Part shown: in pieces, positions 12,870 through 24,737 of the stretch
Position numbering within the stretch: the first letter of the stretch is position 1
Layout of the letters: each line of letters begins with the position of its first letter
NCBI GenBank assembly: GCA_002118135.1
Contig: BDIU01000082.1
Location: forward strand, 62,001-126,000
DNA: 64,000 bases
Reading direction: 5' to 3'
Source: Trebouxia sp. TZW2008
Taxonomy: Eukaryota; Chlorophyta; Trebouxiophyceae; Trebouxiales; Trebouxiaceae
Position numbers and translations under genes: made by a program
Notes under the pieces: model-generated
Databases searched by the model: none
Told to the model about the DNA's origin: nothing
The model's input: the letters and a program-made list of their open reading frames with translations, nothing else

Positions 12870-13381
12870 GCTTGGGTGGGGGGAGCGGGAGGGAGGTTTT
12901 AGAGCAGGGTCGGATACAGTGAACTTTTGAGCCTACGTAGTATGCCATTTATTGCTTGTGCTCGGCAGTCGAGTTGCCATCACATTCGAAAGACAGCAGA
13001 GCTTCAGCTAAAGCTACAGCTCAGTAAAATGACATGTACAGTGACAGGCACAGATGCAGCAGCGTCAGAGGAAAGTGTAATTGGCGTTCTCTGTGCAAAG
13101 CTGTGGGGCATTTACACCACCGTGAAGTGTGCAACAACTGCTTTCATCTGTGCCCAAAGTGACCGTGCTGCAATTTTATCTCTGACTGATAATGACTGAT
13201 GCTCTCATGACAGGCCACACATGCATGTCGCACGTGCCTGCGCAAGCCCGCTTAAAATTGCGCATAGAAAGCGCTTGCAGGATTAGCACGCATGGTCCAG
13301 GTCTGACTTGAGCCTGTTCCATTGCAGAGCTGCAGTCAGTACTGTCAAACCCGCTGACAAAGTGTCGGGGTCGATCAGCTC
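12870..13381. promoter_or_regulatory. Spacer between divergent surface-protein and MATE genes
   Basis: About 510 bp separate the two divergent start codons. A C-rich/G-rich run (12855-12896) lies beside the minus-strand ATG. Promoters for both genes probably lie here, but no TATA box or named motif is convincing. Confidence 0.45.
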
Positions 13382-16300
13382 ATGCATCGCATAACCTCCG
13401 CAAATACTCTGTCAAGCAGCGCGGGACAGGCGCAGGTTCCGAATCCCCTTCCAATACATACTGCTCTCCCAGAAGCGTCGGAGAACGGTGACGAATTGAG
13501 TGATGACGAAAGAACAGACCGTGAGGCGTGGGATGACGTACCTCTTCTGCCGCCTGAGGACGAACGGCCCAGGCATGCCTTTGATGTTTCCATCAAGACA
13601 GAGGATTTTAGCGATTCACATGGCAGCACAGCTCTCAGAGAAGCGCTTGCAAGCTTCAAAGTGGCTGCCCCAGTCACTCTTCAGGCATGCAGTGATCACC
13701 AACGCTGCACAAAGCGTACTCCTGCAGCTTTGTATATGCGCACAAAGATGTATGTACATGAAAGGAGTCTTCTGCTACAGGCGATTTCCCAGTTCAGTCA
13801 CATTCTGATCATCATGGCAACAGTAGGGCGAATTGGCACAGATGAGCTCGCAGCTGTAGCTGTCGGCTGGACGGTATGCACTGCACAGGAACACAACAGT
13901 TGCACTCTTGCAGTGACCCTCACATCAACCATATCACTCTCTGTGCTGCCAAGACACAGATAAGTTGCATGCTTAGCTGTTGGCTGGACGGTACGCAGAG
14001 CCTGAAAACGCAGCAGTTCACTTTTGCAGCGACCTTTGTGTCACCAAATTCACTTTCTCTACATCTGCACACTTGCAGTGACTCTCACTACTTCAGCCTC
14101 GCTTTCTCAAAAGTTGCACACTTGCGGTGGATCTCACAACACCAATATCACTCTGTAATTTTGCCAAGACACAAGACAAGTTGGACTCTCAGCTGTTTGT
14201 GACCTACAGAACGTGCTTTCTGAAGAGCTGTTGTGATGCAGTGGTTCAACTTGATTAGGTCCTTCTGTTTTGGTCTTGCTGGTGCCTTGGACACCCTTGG
14301 CAGCCAAGCCTTTGGAGCTGGGAACAAGGTGAGGCACTATCGCCATGATTGTGCCGCGCAATGGGTCTAATATCACACGCAATTGCAACTGTGTGCTTTT
14401 TGTGATGTATCATTGTTTCATCCAGGGGACAATTACGCGCCATGGGTATTGTGATGGGTGTGGAATTGCAGTCAACTGCAGACTATGTGATTTGACACAT
14501 CCAACTCATTTGTTGCCTGTGTTGCAAAATTTGCGCCTTGTATAAGCTGTGGCTTGACAAATTATTGCAATGACATGCTGTATTGTCATATGCAGGACAT
14601 GCACTGCGTGCATAAAAGCCACTGAATAGAGCAAGCTGTCTGGGCAATTGAGCAGGTGCTTTGCATGTCTTGGTCAATGACAGCTCACTTTCTATTTACT
14701 TTTTTTTGGCATTTGCAGGTGCTTGTGATGTCTTGGTCAATCACAGCTACATTTTCATTATTCTTGGTGAATGTTCCCGTCAGTGTGGGCATGTGGTATG
14801 CTGGCGATGCAGCCAGGGTCTTCTTTCAGCAGGTAAAGGTGTTCGTGACCCACAATCAGTACCATAGGAAACCTTCAGCACCTTGTTCAATGTGTGCTAT
14901 GACCTGCAAACCCCTGCCATTCCATGGTTGGACTACGCTTTTGCAATAAGCGACCTTTGTCAACCTAGCACACAGCTACCATCAGGCACTATGGTAATTC
15001 TGCCTGCAATAGCAATCATGACTCTCATCTTAGCTTTTGACAAGCATATTCAGCAGCATTCATGTTCTGCACCATAGCATGTACTGCTGTGCTTGTCATG
15101 AGAATGTGGAACATCCATGCAGGAGCCTGGCGTGTGTGAGCGGACAGCTACCTTCTGCCGCTTCATGGTCCTAGGGTTGCCGCCTTGGTCACTTGTGACT
15201 GTGCTCATGAAGGTGCGGCACCTAGATGCATTTGGGTCTGCTAGTTTGCACAACCGTTGCACCATGCTTCATCATCAGCCCAGAAACAACTTAGCTTTGA
15301 AGAGTTGAAGAAGATTGAAATGTTGATGTTGCTGTTGATGTTGCTGTCATGCTACCTATTGCTTGTTGTGGGGAAGTTGGGTATCATGGTGAAGAAGTCA
15401 AGGCTTTCCATGACACTTGGTGTGCTGTGCAGTTTCTGCAAGTGCAAGGGCAGATGTGGGCGCCGGCACTGTGTACTGGTAAGCATGCATGTCAGCCAAC
15501 ATTGCCTTGACCAATAGCTGCTTTGTCATTGCGTCTGACTTTCAAAAGTTGAACATCGGACCTCCCTGCGAAGACGCTCAGAAGACTGTCTGGCAAGACA
15601 GGACTTGGGCCACACACACCTAGCACATGTGCTAGAATGTGTAATTGTACTAATATTTATCACTGTTCATGGAACATCTGGGCACTGTGCAGAATTCCCT
15701 TTGCCATCCAACACAAACTGCTCTGTTTGCAGACAGCGTCAAGGGCCTGCAAAACAAGTTGATTTTGCCACTGTTGTCATGTGCTGATTGCTAAGTGTCT
15801 GTGTCATGCTTCTAGACATGTACACATGCAGTGATGCTTCTGCAATATTCACTGCCAGTTTGCAAGCAGCTGATTGCAATGTATGATGTAGCAGGACACA
15901 TGTCTCACGCCATTTACTTTGAGCCACTGTACAAGAAGAAAATGATTAAAACTTTACGCACTTGGGCATCATAATGGGATCCTCTGCCTCAAGAAGCAGT
16001 ATGGGAATTATACTCATGCGCCACTATACACATGCAGTTCTATTGCGCAACCTGAGACGTGATACTATAGAAACTCTTCTGCTTGCAGTGTGTGCCATGG
16101 CAGTGCATATCCCAAGCACGATCTTTCTGGTGGGTCACCTGGGCTTTGCGGGTGCCGGTTGGGCAGTGGTAGTCATGCGCACTGCCCACCTTGGCTTCAC
16201 AATAGGTAAGCTGACATTATGCTCATGCAGAAAGGAGGAAATTGCTAAGCATTTCACCTAACGTGCAATGAGTGGCTGATGCTTCTGCTGCATCAAGCTG

Positions 16301-19300
16301 ATAATCCCAACAACTCCTTGCTGTAATTAGCCCTACACAGGAGGGATTGTAATGTCACTCATATGTTGAGTATCTTGACGACATCTGCCAGCGATCAGAA
16401 ACCTGGTCGGGCAGTGGTGGTCATGCGCACCGCCAACCTTGGCTTCACCATAGGTAAGCTGACACTGATGCTCACGCAGACAGCAGAAAAGTCACAAGCC
16501 TGTTGCCACAGGCAAGATCACAGCGGTCTTCTTCTTGACAACAAGAAAAGAATGGAGAAACATATGCCTCTCAATGTCAACTGACGAGACGCCAAGTGCT
16601 GCAGCTCATATTGCATGATGCTGGTACCTTCGAACAAGTCTCGTCTGCACTTGGACCTGGCCATTGCACACTTCAACCTTGTAACTTTAACATGACACTC
16701 TGTCATGACTTCACCATTGTGCGTAGGCTAACAACTGCTCTACAAACCATGTGTTGATAGTATCAAGTGGAAGCGGAAGTGAAATGATAATAACAACAAT
16801 AATAATAATAATAATAACAACAATAACAATAACAATGACAATAATAATAATCATGATCATAATCATAATCATAATCATAATAATCATAATAATTAACAAC
16901 AATCACAATAATAATAATAATTACATGTTCCAGCATATACTGCTATGTATGTGTGGCACAAGTCCTGTCTCGCCAGGCAAGCTTGTCGGAAGTGAAGGGT
17001 GAGCAGAAGGTGAAGAGTATAGACTCCATACTCTACGCCTTCCTGTTGCACTCTCATTTGCGTTTTCGCAGATGTTGTCACACCCTGTACATAGAGTTTG
17101 TGACTTTCTGCATATGCTGACACCAGAATGTTGCCAAAGCATGGGATCTGTTAGACAGCCTACCCTGGCTGAGCTCACGTTGGCTGCTGTATTGTCTCAA
17201 CACCTGTGGCAACACTAGCAGCATGATTGTATGTACTGCGCATTTCATGCTTACTCCCAGAACTAGCTGCCGGCAGAGCAAGTAAGACACCCAATGTACT
17301 TCAGCAGGTTTAATGTGCACGCCATACATAGCACATGTGCTCCCTGACAGACAACACATAAATGGACCAAACATGTGTGCTTCATCACAAAAGATGTGTT
17401 CCACAGTGATCAATTTGCTCAAGATTGATGAATGAGAGAGTGTGTGCAGTGTACTTGTTGGTGCTGATTGGCAGAAGGTACACTCGTAGAGCACACACCA
17501 CATGTCAAAGTCACAAGTGGAATGTTGCATGCAGTATACTTGATGACACCCCTTGGTAGAAAATACACTAGCCTGGAGCAGCCAGCAAAGTCAGCCAACA
17601 GTGAAGACGTCAAGGTCAGCGCTGTGTGCCTTTTGTGCTTTTGCTTTAGCATACACTTGGTGCCTCGTGTTGTCCTCTTCAGCACGCATTTGACAACTTG
17701 TTTTGTCTCATCCTCTCACCAAGCAACTGCTGGTTGTCTGATACTCAAAGGCATTAACCTTAGCATGCACAGTGGGTTCTGAGTAACACATGCAATGGCA
17801 TTGATGCCTCAAAAGTGGTCTGCCAGGAGCACTGTAGTCTTCATCTTCCTATTCTATCATGCCAAGCTTTTGCAACACAGAAATGCTGCAGTCGCAGGCA
17901 GCCGATGTTGAGAAAGGTAGCACACTGATCAGCACTCCGAGATGTCCTCCACAAAAGGGTGACAGCGCTTCATCACTCAACATCCCCACAGCAAAGGCCC
18001 AGCGGCAAGACCATAGTCACTCACCAGACTCATCCCCAAGATCAGCCTCATCAGAAGAACAGGTAGTGCTGAGGGACAAGTCCAATGTGATGCTGCACCA
18101 GGCAAACGGTTTTCAGGAGTACCAGTCAGACAAGCTAGCTAGCAATCCACAGCAGATGCAAGATGTATTGCACAGTGGAGAGCCAGCATTCGAAGCCTTA
18201 CAGCTGGAGTCCGCGCAGCAACAAGCAAGCCCTGAAGAATCTCTTGACACTGATCAGAGCCCTGTGACTAAGCAAAAGCAGCATCCCAGTCAGCACCAAC
18301 ACCACAGTCAGCAGCAGCACCAGCAGCAACACCACAGTGAGCAGCAGCAGCAGCAGCAGATAGAGATAAAGCCCTTACCTCAGCAGATACAGCAGGCCGC
18401 CATACAGAGGGAGGCTTCAGGCAGCTTGTTCTCACAGACAGACGGCACCTGGAGCCTCAGACAGATTGTGCTGTTCTCACTGTTGCCCTCACGCCTATTG
18501 GCGTTTCTGCATTTGGGCATTCCCGGTGGACTGGCTTCTTCAGTACAAAGTGCAGCAGGGGAGATCACCACTGCAATGGCTGGTGTGCTAGGTGCGTGAC
18601 AACCATGAATGTTTTGGCCTGCATTGTGCTGTTTTAAATGTTGTCCTGGCATCTGTTGACCTTTCTCCATCTGGGCGTTCTTGGCTTCATTTGTGCAAAG
18701 CACGGCAGGAGAAATCACCAGTGCCATGGCTGGTGTATTAGGTGACTTGTGTCTACGATGTCTACAGCTGACTTGTGCTGTTCTCAACATTGCCTTGGCG
18801 CCTATTGACTTTTTGCCTTCTGGGCATTCCTGGTGGACTGGCTTCTTCTGTGCAGAGCGCGGCAGAGGAGATCACCACTGCTATGGCTGGTGTGTTGGGT
18901 GAGTCACAACATTCACTGTTGACATGCATTGTAGTGATAGATGGCTGCTGTAGTGTCTGGCAAATCGTGCTGTTCTCCCTGTTGCCTTCTCGTTTGTTGG
19001 TGTTGCTGTATTTGGGCATTCCTGGTGGACTGGCTTCTTCTGTGCAGAGCGCGGCAGAGGAGATCACCACTGCTATGGCTGGCGTGCTAGGTGAGCCACA
19101 GCTGTGCATGTGACCACCTGACTTGTGCTCGCTAGATCCAACAAGGCATCAACTTGGAATTTGGCCCTTGCCTGTACTGTACAGTAAGCAAGGTATCTCA
19201 GCCTGATAATAACAATCAGGGCAACAGAATAAATTATGCGTCAGCTGCTGTTGCGCCAGAGGGCAGAAACTTGCTTGTGACTGAAGCAGAGTCAGCACCC

Positions 19301-22300
19301 CATTAATATGCAGAAGTCATCAAGACCTTACCTAACAAGTCATGCATCTGCGCTGGGCTTAAGCAAGCTTGCTTTTTGGCTGCAGGCACCATCCAGATAG
19401 ATGCCCACACGACCATGCTGTCTGTCAGTGACATCCTCTTCACGTTGCTGGGCTATGGGTTTGCTGTGGGATGCACAATTAGGGTTGGCCAGCTGCTAGG
19501 GTCTCGTAGACCTGCTCAGGCCAAACTGGCAGGTCAGCAATCTGCACTTTGCATTGTTAGCATTGCATGTCATTAACGTGCAGCAAACTGCAACTTGCCA
19601 CGTGAAACCGTTCACCGGAAGCTTGATCTGCCTGTCTGCCAGCATTGCATACTGTTGACATGGGGCCAACTTGTACTTGACAAGAGGCAGCTGAAGCTGC
19701 ATGCATGGTTCTGCAAGCACCATCTCTCAAGCGAGACAAGTCATACTTGCAACAGCCAGATGTAGCTGTGGCTGTCTGCAAGTAATATGAATATTCATAA
19801 GAGGCAGCTCATCACTGCTACACCTTTGCACTGTTTCTGCAATCAGGTCAGAGTGGGCACCATAGTGGCTGTTGTCATGCTTGCTGACATCTTTGTCGTT
19901 GACCCCTATTGACACAGAGATGGCCATCATACTTTCCTTATTATACTTTACTTATCATCGTTGTCATCACTATTGTTGGTACCATGTGACTGACCGTGTG
20001 CCGGGGCTGCAGCTACAATGTTTCTGACGGTGGGCTTCACAGCTGCTGGCACAGTGGGTTTCAACATGTGCTGTAATGTCTGTATGGCTTTAGCAGTCAT
20101 CAGCAATGTCATGTTTACTGGTGGCAAAAGTGGAATGGCCTAAGCGAAGTTTTTGTGTGGCTGCAGCCACGGTGACTCTGACAGTGGGCTTCACAGCCGC
20201 TGGCACAGTGGGCTTGAACATGTACCTTCTCAGCAACTCCCTGGGCCGCACCTTTACCAATGATACCCGCGTCCTACAGGTAGGATCTTCATTAGTTGAG
20301 CTGAAATGAGCAAAACAATGCATCTTGCATCTTACAAGGTCAAACCTTCACCCATGACACCTGTGCTCTGTGGCCTGCATCCTACATTACATTTGTGTCC
20401 ATTTCAGTGCAAGTTCTGCCAAGTTGGCCTTGACTAATCAGCTTCAACATCAACTCTTTGGGCCGCACCTTCACCAATGACTCTTGCGTTCTCCAGGTAG
20501 GATCTTCCAAGCCTTCTTTTGCAGTGACCTGCATTTTTCGCAATTTGCACTGCGTTCTGGTCATGCTTACCCTCAGATACTACATGTTGCTTCCTATGTG
20601 TTGCATATTCAGCATGCCGCACGATGCTTCCTGTTGGTGTCACAGTAACCTCTCATTGTAAGGACACTCTATGTAAGGACATTCTCAATGTAAGGACAAT
20701 GCAATGGTTGACCAAGCCTTGCATTCTGCACCTCTCAGCAATGCCAGGTCAATGTAAGGAAAATTTCTTGGGACCCAAAGCAGTTGTTACAAAGAGAAGT
20801 CACAGTAGCATGTCTTGGCATGGCATCAGTATCTATGCCTGATGCGGAGGTGCTCAGCGATGTCAAACATCAGCAAATGGGACCACCAGTCTGATGCAAG
20901 CTTGCAAATGTTTGACGCAGCTTGGCAGCTGCATCACCAGGTGCAGACACTGACGCTGTGCCAACGGATTGCGGCACTGCTGTTTTGGGTGTGCACATAG
21001 CAGAAGCTCAATATGTGCTCCATACTTTACATATGCCCATGGAGCACGGCGCACCAAACTGGTTGGGGACATTTGACTGCTCCAGTACATACCTAGCTGG
21101 GCCTGCTGAGCCTGTCTAGCACACATTTGGAATGAGTTGAATGAATGCAGCACCATGTCAGCATGCCAGTCTTTGCACAGGGATACGAAAAGTATTTGGA
21201 AAGGCACTAAAAAAATGTATTGAGACAACAACATAGTAGTGGGATTGTACCACCTGCTCACTATTGGAACGGATGGGATATCTGGGAAAGACATCGTAAT
21301 TAGAGAAGATGCTCGCTGGACGTCACATCGCTTGTATGTGGGACAGCATATCCAGTGGGGTCTCATGCTATGTTGCTGTGCAGGTGGTAAACCACATAGC
21401 GCCTTTGCTGGCGCTGTACAGCTGCTTCAACGGCAGTGGCTCCATCATTTCTGGAGCGCTCAGGTATAATTGCAGCGCTGCCTGTGCTGCAGCTGTTAGA
21501 GCTCCTGCTTGCATGACGCCCCAACATCCCACCCTGCTTCTTCATCTGCTCCTCTGGGCGGAAGTTGCACCTGTGCGAGGGGCATGCAGCATCTTCGCTG
21601 ACGCTGTACAGTTGCTTCATTGGCAGTGGCTCCATTTTTCCTGGAGCGCTCAGCACTGCCTGTGTTGCACAGTGCAATTCTGTGGCAATTGCACCTCCTG
21701 CCTGCATCAAGAGCTCATACACCACCTGAACCCTTGTGCCTCTGCGTTTCTGGCCAGACTTGGACTGCATGCGCGGGTCATGGGCCGGTAGTCTCAGCAT
21801 TTGTCAAGAGGCACTGCCAGTTGTTGGAAAGTGTTGTTCAAGAGAGAATTTTCTGGCCTTTTGCTGCTGGTAGTCGCAATTTTTTCTGTGATGTCTTTCT
21901 TCTTTTGTGAATGGATTCCTTGAGAAGGGTCATGGGTAAGCTCCTTAAGAAGGGTCCTGGGTAAGCATTCCCGACTGATGCGGGTTTGGATTGCTGGGTT
22001 CGGGGGCTGTGGGATACCCCTGGGGTATACTTGAGCCTTCTAGTACCTGATATGCTTTCAGCCTATTTCGCCAACCCTTCATGTGTTCATTTGATCTTCA
22101 CCTGTTACTTCAGGGGCATCGGCAGGCAGTCCCAGTTGATGTGGGTAGGCATTGCTGGCTGCTGGGGATGTGGGGTACCATTGGGTCATACCCTAGCCTT
22201 CCCCACCCATTCTTCTTTTGCTGGCCTATTTCACTGACTCCTCTGTTCTTAGTCTGCAGGGGCATGGGTAGGCAGTCTCAATTGATGTGGGTAGGCATTG

Positions 22301-23135
22301 CTGGGTTCTGGGGGTTTGGGGTACCCCTAGGCTATACCCTTGCGTTTCACACCAGCCTGGGCCTTTCTGGCCTATGGGTTGGCTCTTTGACTGGCGCCCT
22401 GATTGTGGGTGAGTGCTGATCCTCTTGCTAGCCTCTGATTTGACCAGTGTGCATCATGCATGAGCGCCCGCTCTCTGCTGCATGATGACCTGCAAGCCTC
22501 ATATTGTGTGTTGTGCACAAGTCTGAGTGGATTGTAGGGAAGCTAAGATTGTGGGTGAGTGTTGATCCTTCAATTGTTCTGTGACTTGACCATTTTACAG
22601 CATTATTCAGTGCTCTGGTCTCAGTCCATCAGCATTTGTTTAAGCCTCAGAGGAGATGTGTTTTGTACATTTGGGTACAATGTATGGAAGGCAGTCATTC
22701 TGAAGTTACTGAATCTGCGTGAATCTGAGGGGCCTCGCAGGAAAGCTTGTATGGCAGCCTAGCAAGTTCTGGGGAGTTTTGTGTCATTAGCAGGCTGAGC
22801 GCTGGTCACTCCTCTTCAGCTGTGCGGCGGTGGCTATGAGAGCATAGCAATGGGCAGATGCCAGGACCATCGTTGCTTGACAGATCGCAAATGAGCAGAC
22901 AGTTTTGCATTTGACATTGTAATCTAGACATGCGGCAAATCTGTAATATGCCTACTTGCCTAGTGAAGAACGAGCGTTCTGGCCACCTTGTACTAGAAGA
23001 CAAAATTGCAGTAACACTGATGCAGCTTGAATGTCTGATGCAGCTGCGGCCAACTTTGCCATGCTGCTGCGTGTGGACTGGCAGAAAGAATCTGAAAAGG
23101 CTGTGGCAAAGCAGTCAAGACGCCAGGTGCACTAA
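13382..23135 (+). CDS. MATE-family multidrug and toxin extrusion transporter
   Basis: Exons: 13382-13684, 13793-13873, 14242-14328, a short one near 14426-14457, 14719-14832, 15123-15212, 16089-16205, ~17860-18591, 19386-19532, 20167-20279, 21384-21463, 22260-22408 and 23044-23135. MATE signatures run in order: GRIGTDELAAVAVGW, FGLAGALDTLGSQAFGAG, ITATFSLFLVNVPVSVGMW, RFMVLGLPPWSLVTVLM, GHLGFAGAGWAVVV, GFAVGCTIRVGQLLGSRRP, VGFTAAGTVGLNMY, HIAPLLALYSCFNGSGSI and VGIAGFWGFGVPLGYTLAF, ending in LLRVDWQKESEKAV. Proteins of this family export organic cations or metabolites by H+ or Na+ antiport. The central loop between the two halves is unusually long and rich in Gln and His. One short exon after 15212 was not found (phase mismatch), and the 14426 exon does not fit in frame. 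Intron 1 appears to use a GC donor. Confidence 0.85.
13973..13996 (+). repeat. Downstream echo of MATE exon 2 end and donor
   Basis: TAGCTGTTGGCTGGACGGTA repeats the real junction near 13857-13876 (TAGCTGTCGGCTGGACGGTA), about 115 bp inside the intron. Confidence 0.85.
14649..14700 (+). repeat. Upstream echo of MATE exon 5 start
   Basis: AGGTGCTTTGCATGTCTTGG and the following TCAAT..CAGCT block copy the start of the real exon at 14719 (AGGTGCTTGTGATGTCTTGG). It lies just 5' of the true acceptor. Confidence 0.85.
15590..15645 (+). repeat. Dispersed repeat copy (family also at 10186 and 16930)
   Basis: The core AGACAGGACTTGGGCCACAC followed by a GCTAGAATGTG block is shared with 10186-10248 (plus) and 16930-16985 (minus). 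Probably a short interspersed or truncated transposon end; no coding part was identified. Confidence 0.6.
16390..16475 (+). repeat. Downstream echo of MATE exon 7 end and donor
   Basis: Copies the real exon end near 16150-16205 (GGGCAGTGGTAGTCATGCGC) together with its ATAGGTAAGCTGACA donor. The copy stays open (VVVMRTANLGFTI) and keeps an intact GTAAGC donor. Confidence 0.9.
16789..16922. repeat. AAT/AAC/ATC trinucleotide microsatellite
   Basis: About 130 bp of mixed AAT, AAC and ATC triplets. It lies beside a minus-oriented dispersed repeat copy (16930-16985), so it could be that element's expanded tail. Confidence 0.9.
16930..16985 (-). repeat. Dispersed repeat copy (family also at 10186 and 15590)
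   Basis: The reverse complement contains GCGAGACAGGACTTGTGCCA followed by CACATACATAGCA, matching the copies at 10186 and 15590. Confidence 0.6.
18600..19100 (+). repeat. Array of three downstream echoes of the MATE helix-7 exon end
   Basis: The real exon ends at 18591 with LGIPGGLASSVQSA through TTAMAGVLG and a GTGCGT donor. Copies follow at about 18620-18745, 18770-18898 and 18960-19091. The first is broken in frame. The second and third stay open over the helix (LGIPGGLASSVQSAAEEITT) and keep phase-1 GTGAGT or GTGAGC donors like the original. The next exon (19386) accepts that phase. The obvious acceptor upstream of the second copy would put it out of frame, so exon swapping is not shown. 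Confidence 0.9.
20006..20075 (+). repeat. Upstream echo of MATE exon 10 start
   Basis: Copies the acceptor and start of the exon at 20167: GTGGGCTTCACAGCTGCTGG matches GTGGGCTTCACAGCCGCTGG. A matching downstream echo lies at 20437-20510, so this exon is flanked on both sides. Confidence 0.9.
20437..20510 (+). repeat. Downstream echo of MATE exon 10 end and donor
   Basis: GGGCCGCACCTTCACCAATG and the CAGGTAGGATCTTC donor repeat the real exon end near 20252-20289. Confidence 0.9.
20645..20805. repeat. MITE-like dispersed repeat, copy 1
   Basis: Contains several TGTAAGGACA-like units (TCTCAATGTAAGGACAATGC) and a TTTCTTGGGACC block. A related copy lies at 32745-32905. The short internal repeats recall terminal regions of non-autonomous DNA transposons, but no target duplication or inverted ends were established. 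Confidence 0.5.
21040..21120 (+). mobile_element. Short 3' fragment of a non-LTR retrotransposon ORF2
   Basis: GGTTGGGGACATTTGACTGC, then CTCCAGTACATACCTAGC and TGGGCCTGCTGAGCC, matches the 3' end beside the reverse-transcriptase fragment at 45541-45876 and a third copy at 58630-58692. 5'-truncated copies like this are typical of LINE insertions. Confidence 0.6.
21590..21660 (+). repeat. Downstream echo of MATE exon 11 end
   Basis: CTGTACAGTTGCTTCATTGG and GGAGCGCTCAG repeat the exon end at 21412-21463. The donor has decayed from GTATAA to CACTG. Confidence 0.85.
21955..22240 (+). repeat. Two upstream echoes of MATE exon 12 start
   Basis: Units near 21958-22045 and 22108-22210 copy the acceptor and start of exon 12 at 22260 (GATGTGGGTAGGCATTGCTG). 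The nearer copy stays open (GIGRQSQLMWVGIAG) before diverging to a stop. The farther copy is decayed. Confidence 0.9.
22535..22595 (+). repeat. Downstream echo of MATE exon 12 end and donor
   Basis: GATTGTGGGTGAGTGTTGAT repeats GATTGTGGGTGAGTGCTGAT at the real donor (22401-22420). Confidence 0.85.
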
Positions 23136-24737
23136 AAGATGATCTTTCTTGGGCAAAACATAATCATTTGCCCAAGGCAGCTGTACATCATGACATTTCA
23201 TTTGAGGTATTGCAAGCCTGGCAGGACTGCCTGAATGCTGGCTAGCAGTACATAGTACATTTCATCTAAAGTATCGCAAGCTTTACAAGGTCTTCACCCG
23301 AGCACTGGCTAGAAGTGGGCTTGCTGCTAACTAGCCAGCAGCTAGAAAGCGTTGCAAGCACAGGATCTCGCAAACTGAGCACAGGATCTCGCAAACTGAA
23401 GTACTCAAGGCCGGCAATTGCGCTGCAATGAGCAGAAGCTGCGTCCCTTTATGCTTTTGGTGCTCACTGCAGCAGCTGATTCTTGTATCGTTCAGCGGAG
23501 CTCAGACAGTTGCTGATGATAGATGGGCGACTTGTTCAAGAGCCAATATTCATTGGCCAGTATGCCTGTCTGAGATATGCAGCATGGACAACACATAATG
23601 CTGATTGCTTTGCTTTTGATTTTCCAAGCTTGTTCTGAGCTTGCGCTGGCATTGCAGATGGTACTGTTGTAGCAGAGTCGACATTTTAGCTTTGGCCTTG
23701 TTTCATTATTGGATTATAATGTACTATCTACACATCAGGCAGGCACATTTCCTAGCTCAAAAGCAGCGTCTACTTGGTGGTTTAGCATGGCACAGAATGA
23801 TGATTCAACTTCAGCCTCGTTCGGTTTATTTGCTTGCAAGTGTTTCCGCTATCATATGCACTTCATATTTTTTTGAGCATGATGGCAAGGCTAGCTTGCA
23901 GTCAGGCAAAAGCTATGACTCTTGGGCTACTGTTGCTTGCTGCAAGCTTTGCCTGCTTTGTGCTGAAAAACTTGTCAGCCTTAAGGTGAAGCTTTCTAGC
24001 TTGACATGTATGACCTTTGGCTTGTTGTGCCATTCGATAACACACGTCTGCTTTCAATGAGCCAGCTGTTCGATTTAGCGTAGGCGTGCTTGTGACAAAT
24101 GCTTGTACGCAAGAGGTATCAGCATTATGCAGCAGGTGTAGCAGTGCGCAGCAGGCATCATAACTTGAAACGTGCTGCATAACAACACAACCAGGTGACC
24201 AATTTGCCTCGATTATAAAATGCTTCGCAGTTGATTGCATCAGCATGCATGCACATGTTGCATACTATCAGCAAATCTGTGCGATGAGAGAGAGATTACA
24301 CGCTTTGGCCAGCCAACAAGTCTGATCGCGTGCGTCAATGCAAGCACTGTAAAAAGCTTGACCAGAAGGCTTACTTCGCATCTTAATGCGCCATTTCAAA
24401 GATATTCGGGATTTGCGTTGCTGAGGTGTCCGTTTGTCACCCGCCACATGTTGCATGTGCCAGCAGGTACTTACTCGTTGACTAACATTCTGTCACAAAG
24501 GCCCCAACGCATTGGCCAACGTAGGGTTCCAAGCAATACAGCATACGCCAGCGCTTCTCGACCCCTGGTTGGTGGTTGTAACGTCGCTCTGACCAACTGC
24601 TTCTGACCAAACTGTTTGTACAGTTGTTCGTGTCTTGTGCGGACCGTCATCGCTTGGATCAAGTCGGTCGCAATACTGAGTGCATCTCACGTCTGCTGTG
24701 ACTTGATGCCCATTATTTGTAAGTAGACCCCAAACGC
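23136..24737. other. Intergenic stretch after the MATE gene
   Basis: No gene recognised. A 21-bp unit is tandemly doubled at 23358-23399 (CACAGGATCTCGCAAACTGA). A pair of diverged ~70-bp copies lies around 23190-23300. The part after ~24440 is richer in CG and may belong to the 5' region of the next gene. Confidence 0.5.

Noticed and set aside
16711..16902. Ile/Met/Val-only reading frame
   Set aside because: Pure translation of the trinucleotide microsatellite.
18380..19109. Minus-strand frames across the MATE exon array
   Set aside because: Antisense shadows of repeated coding sequence; the plus strand has splice sites and family motifs.
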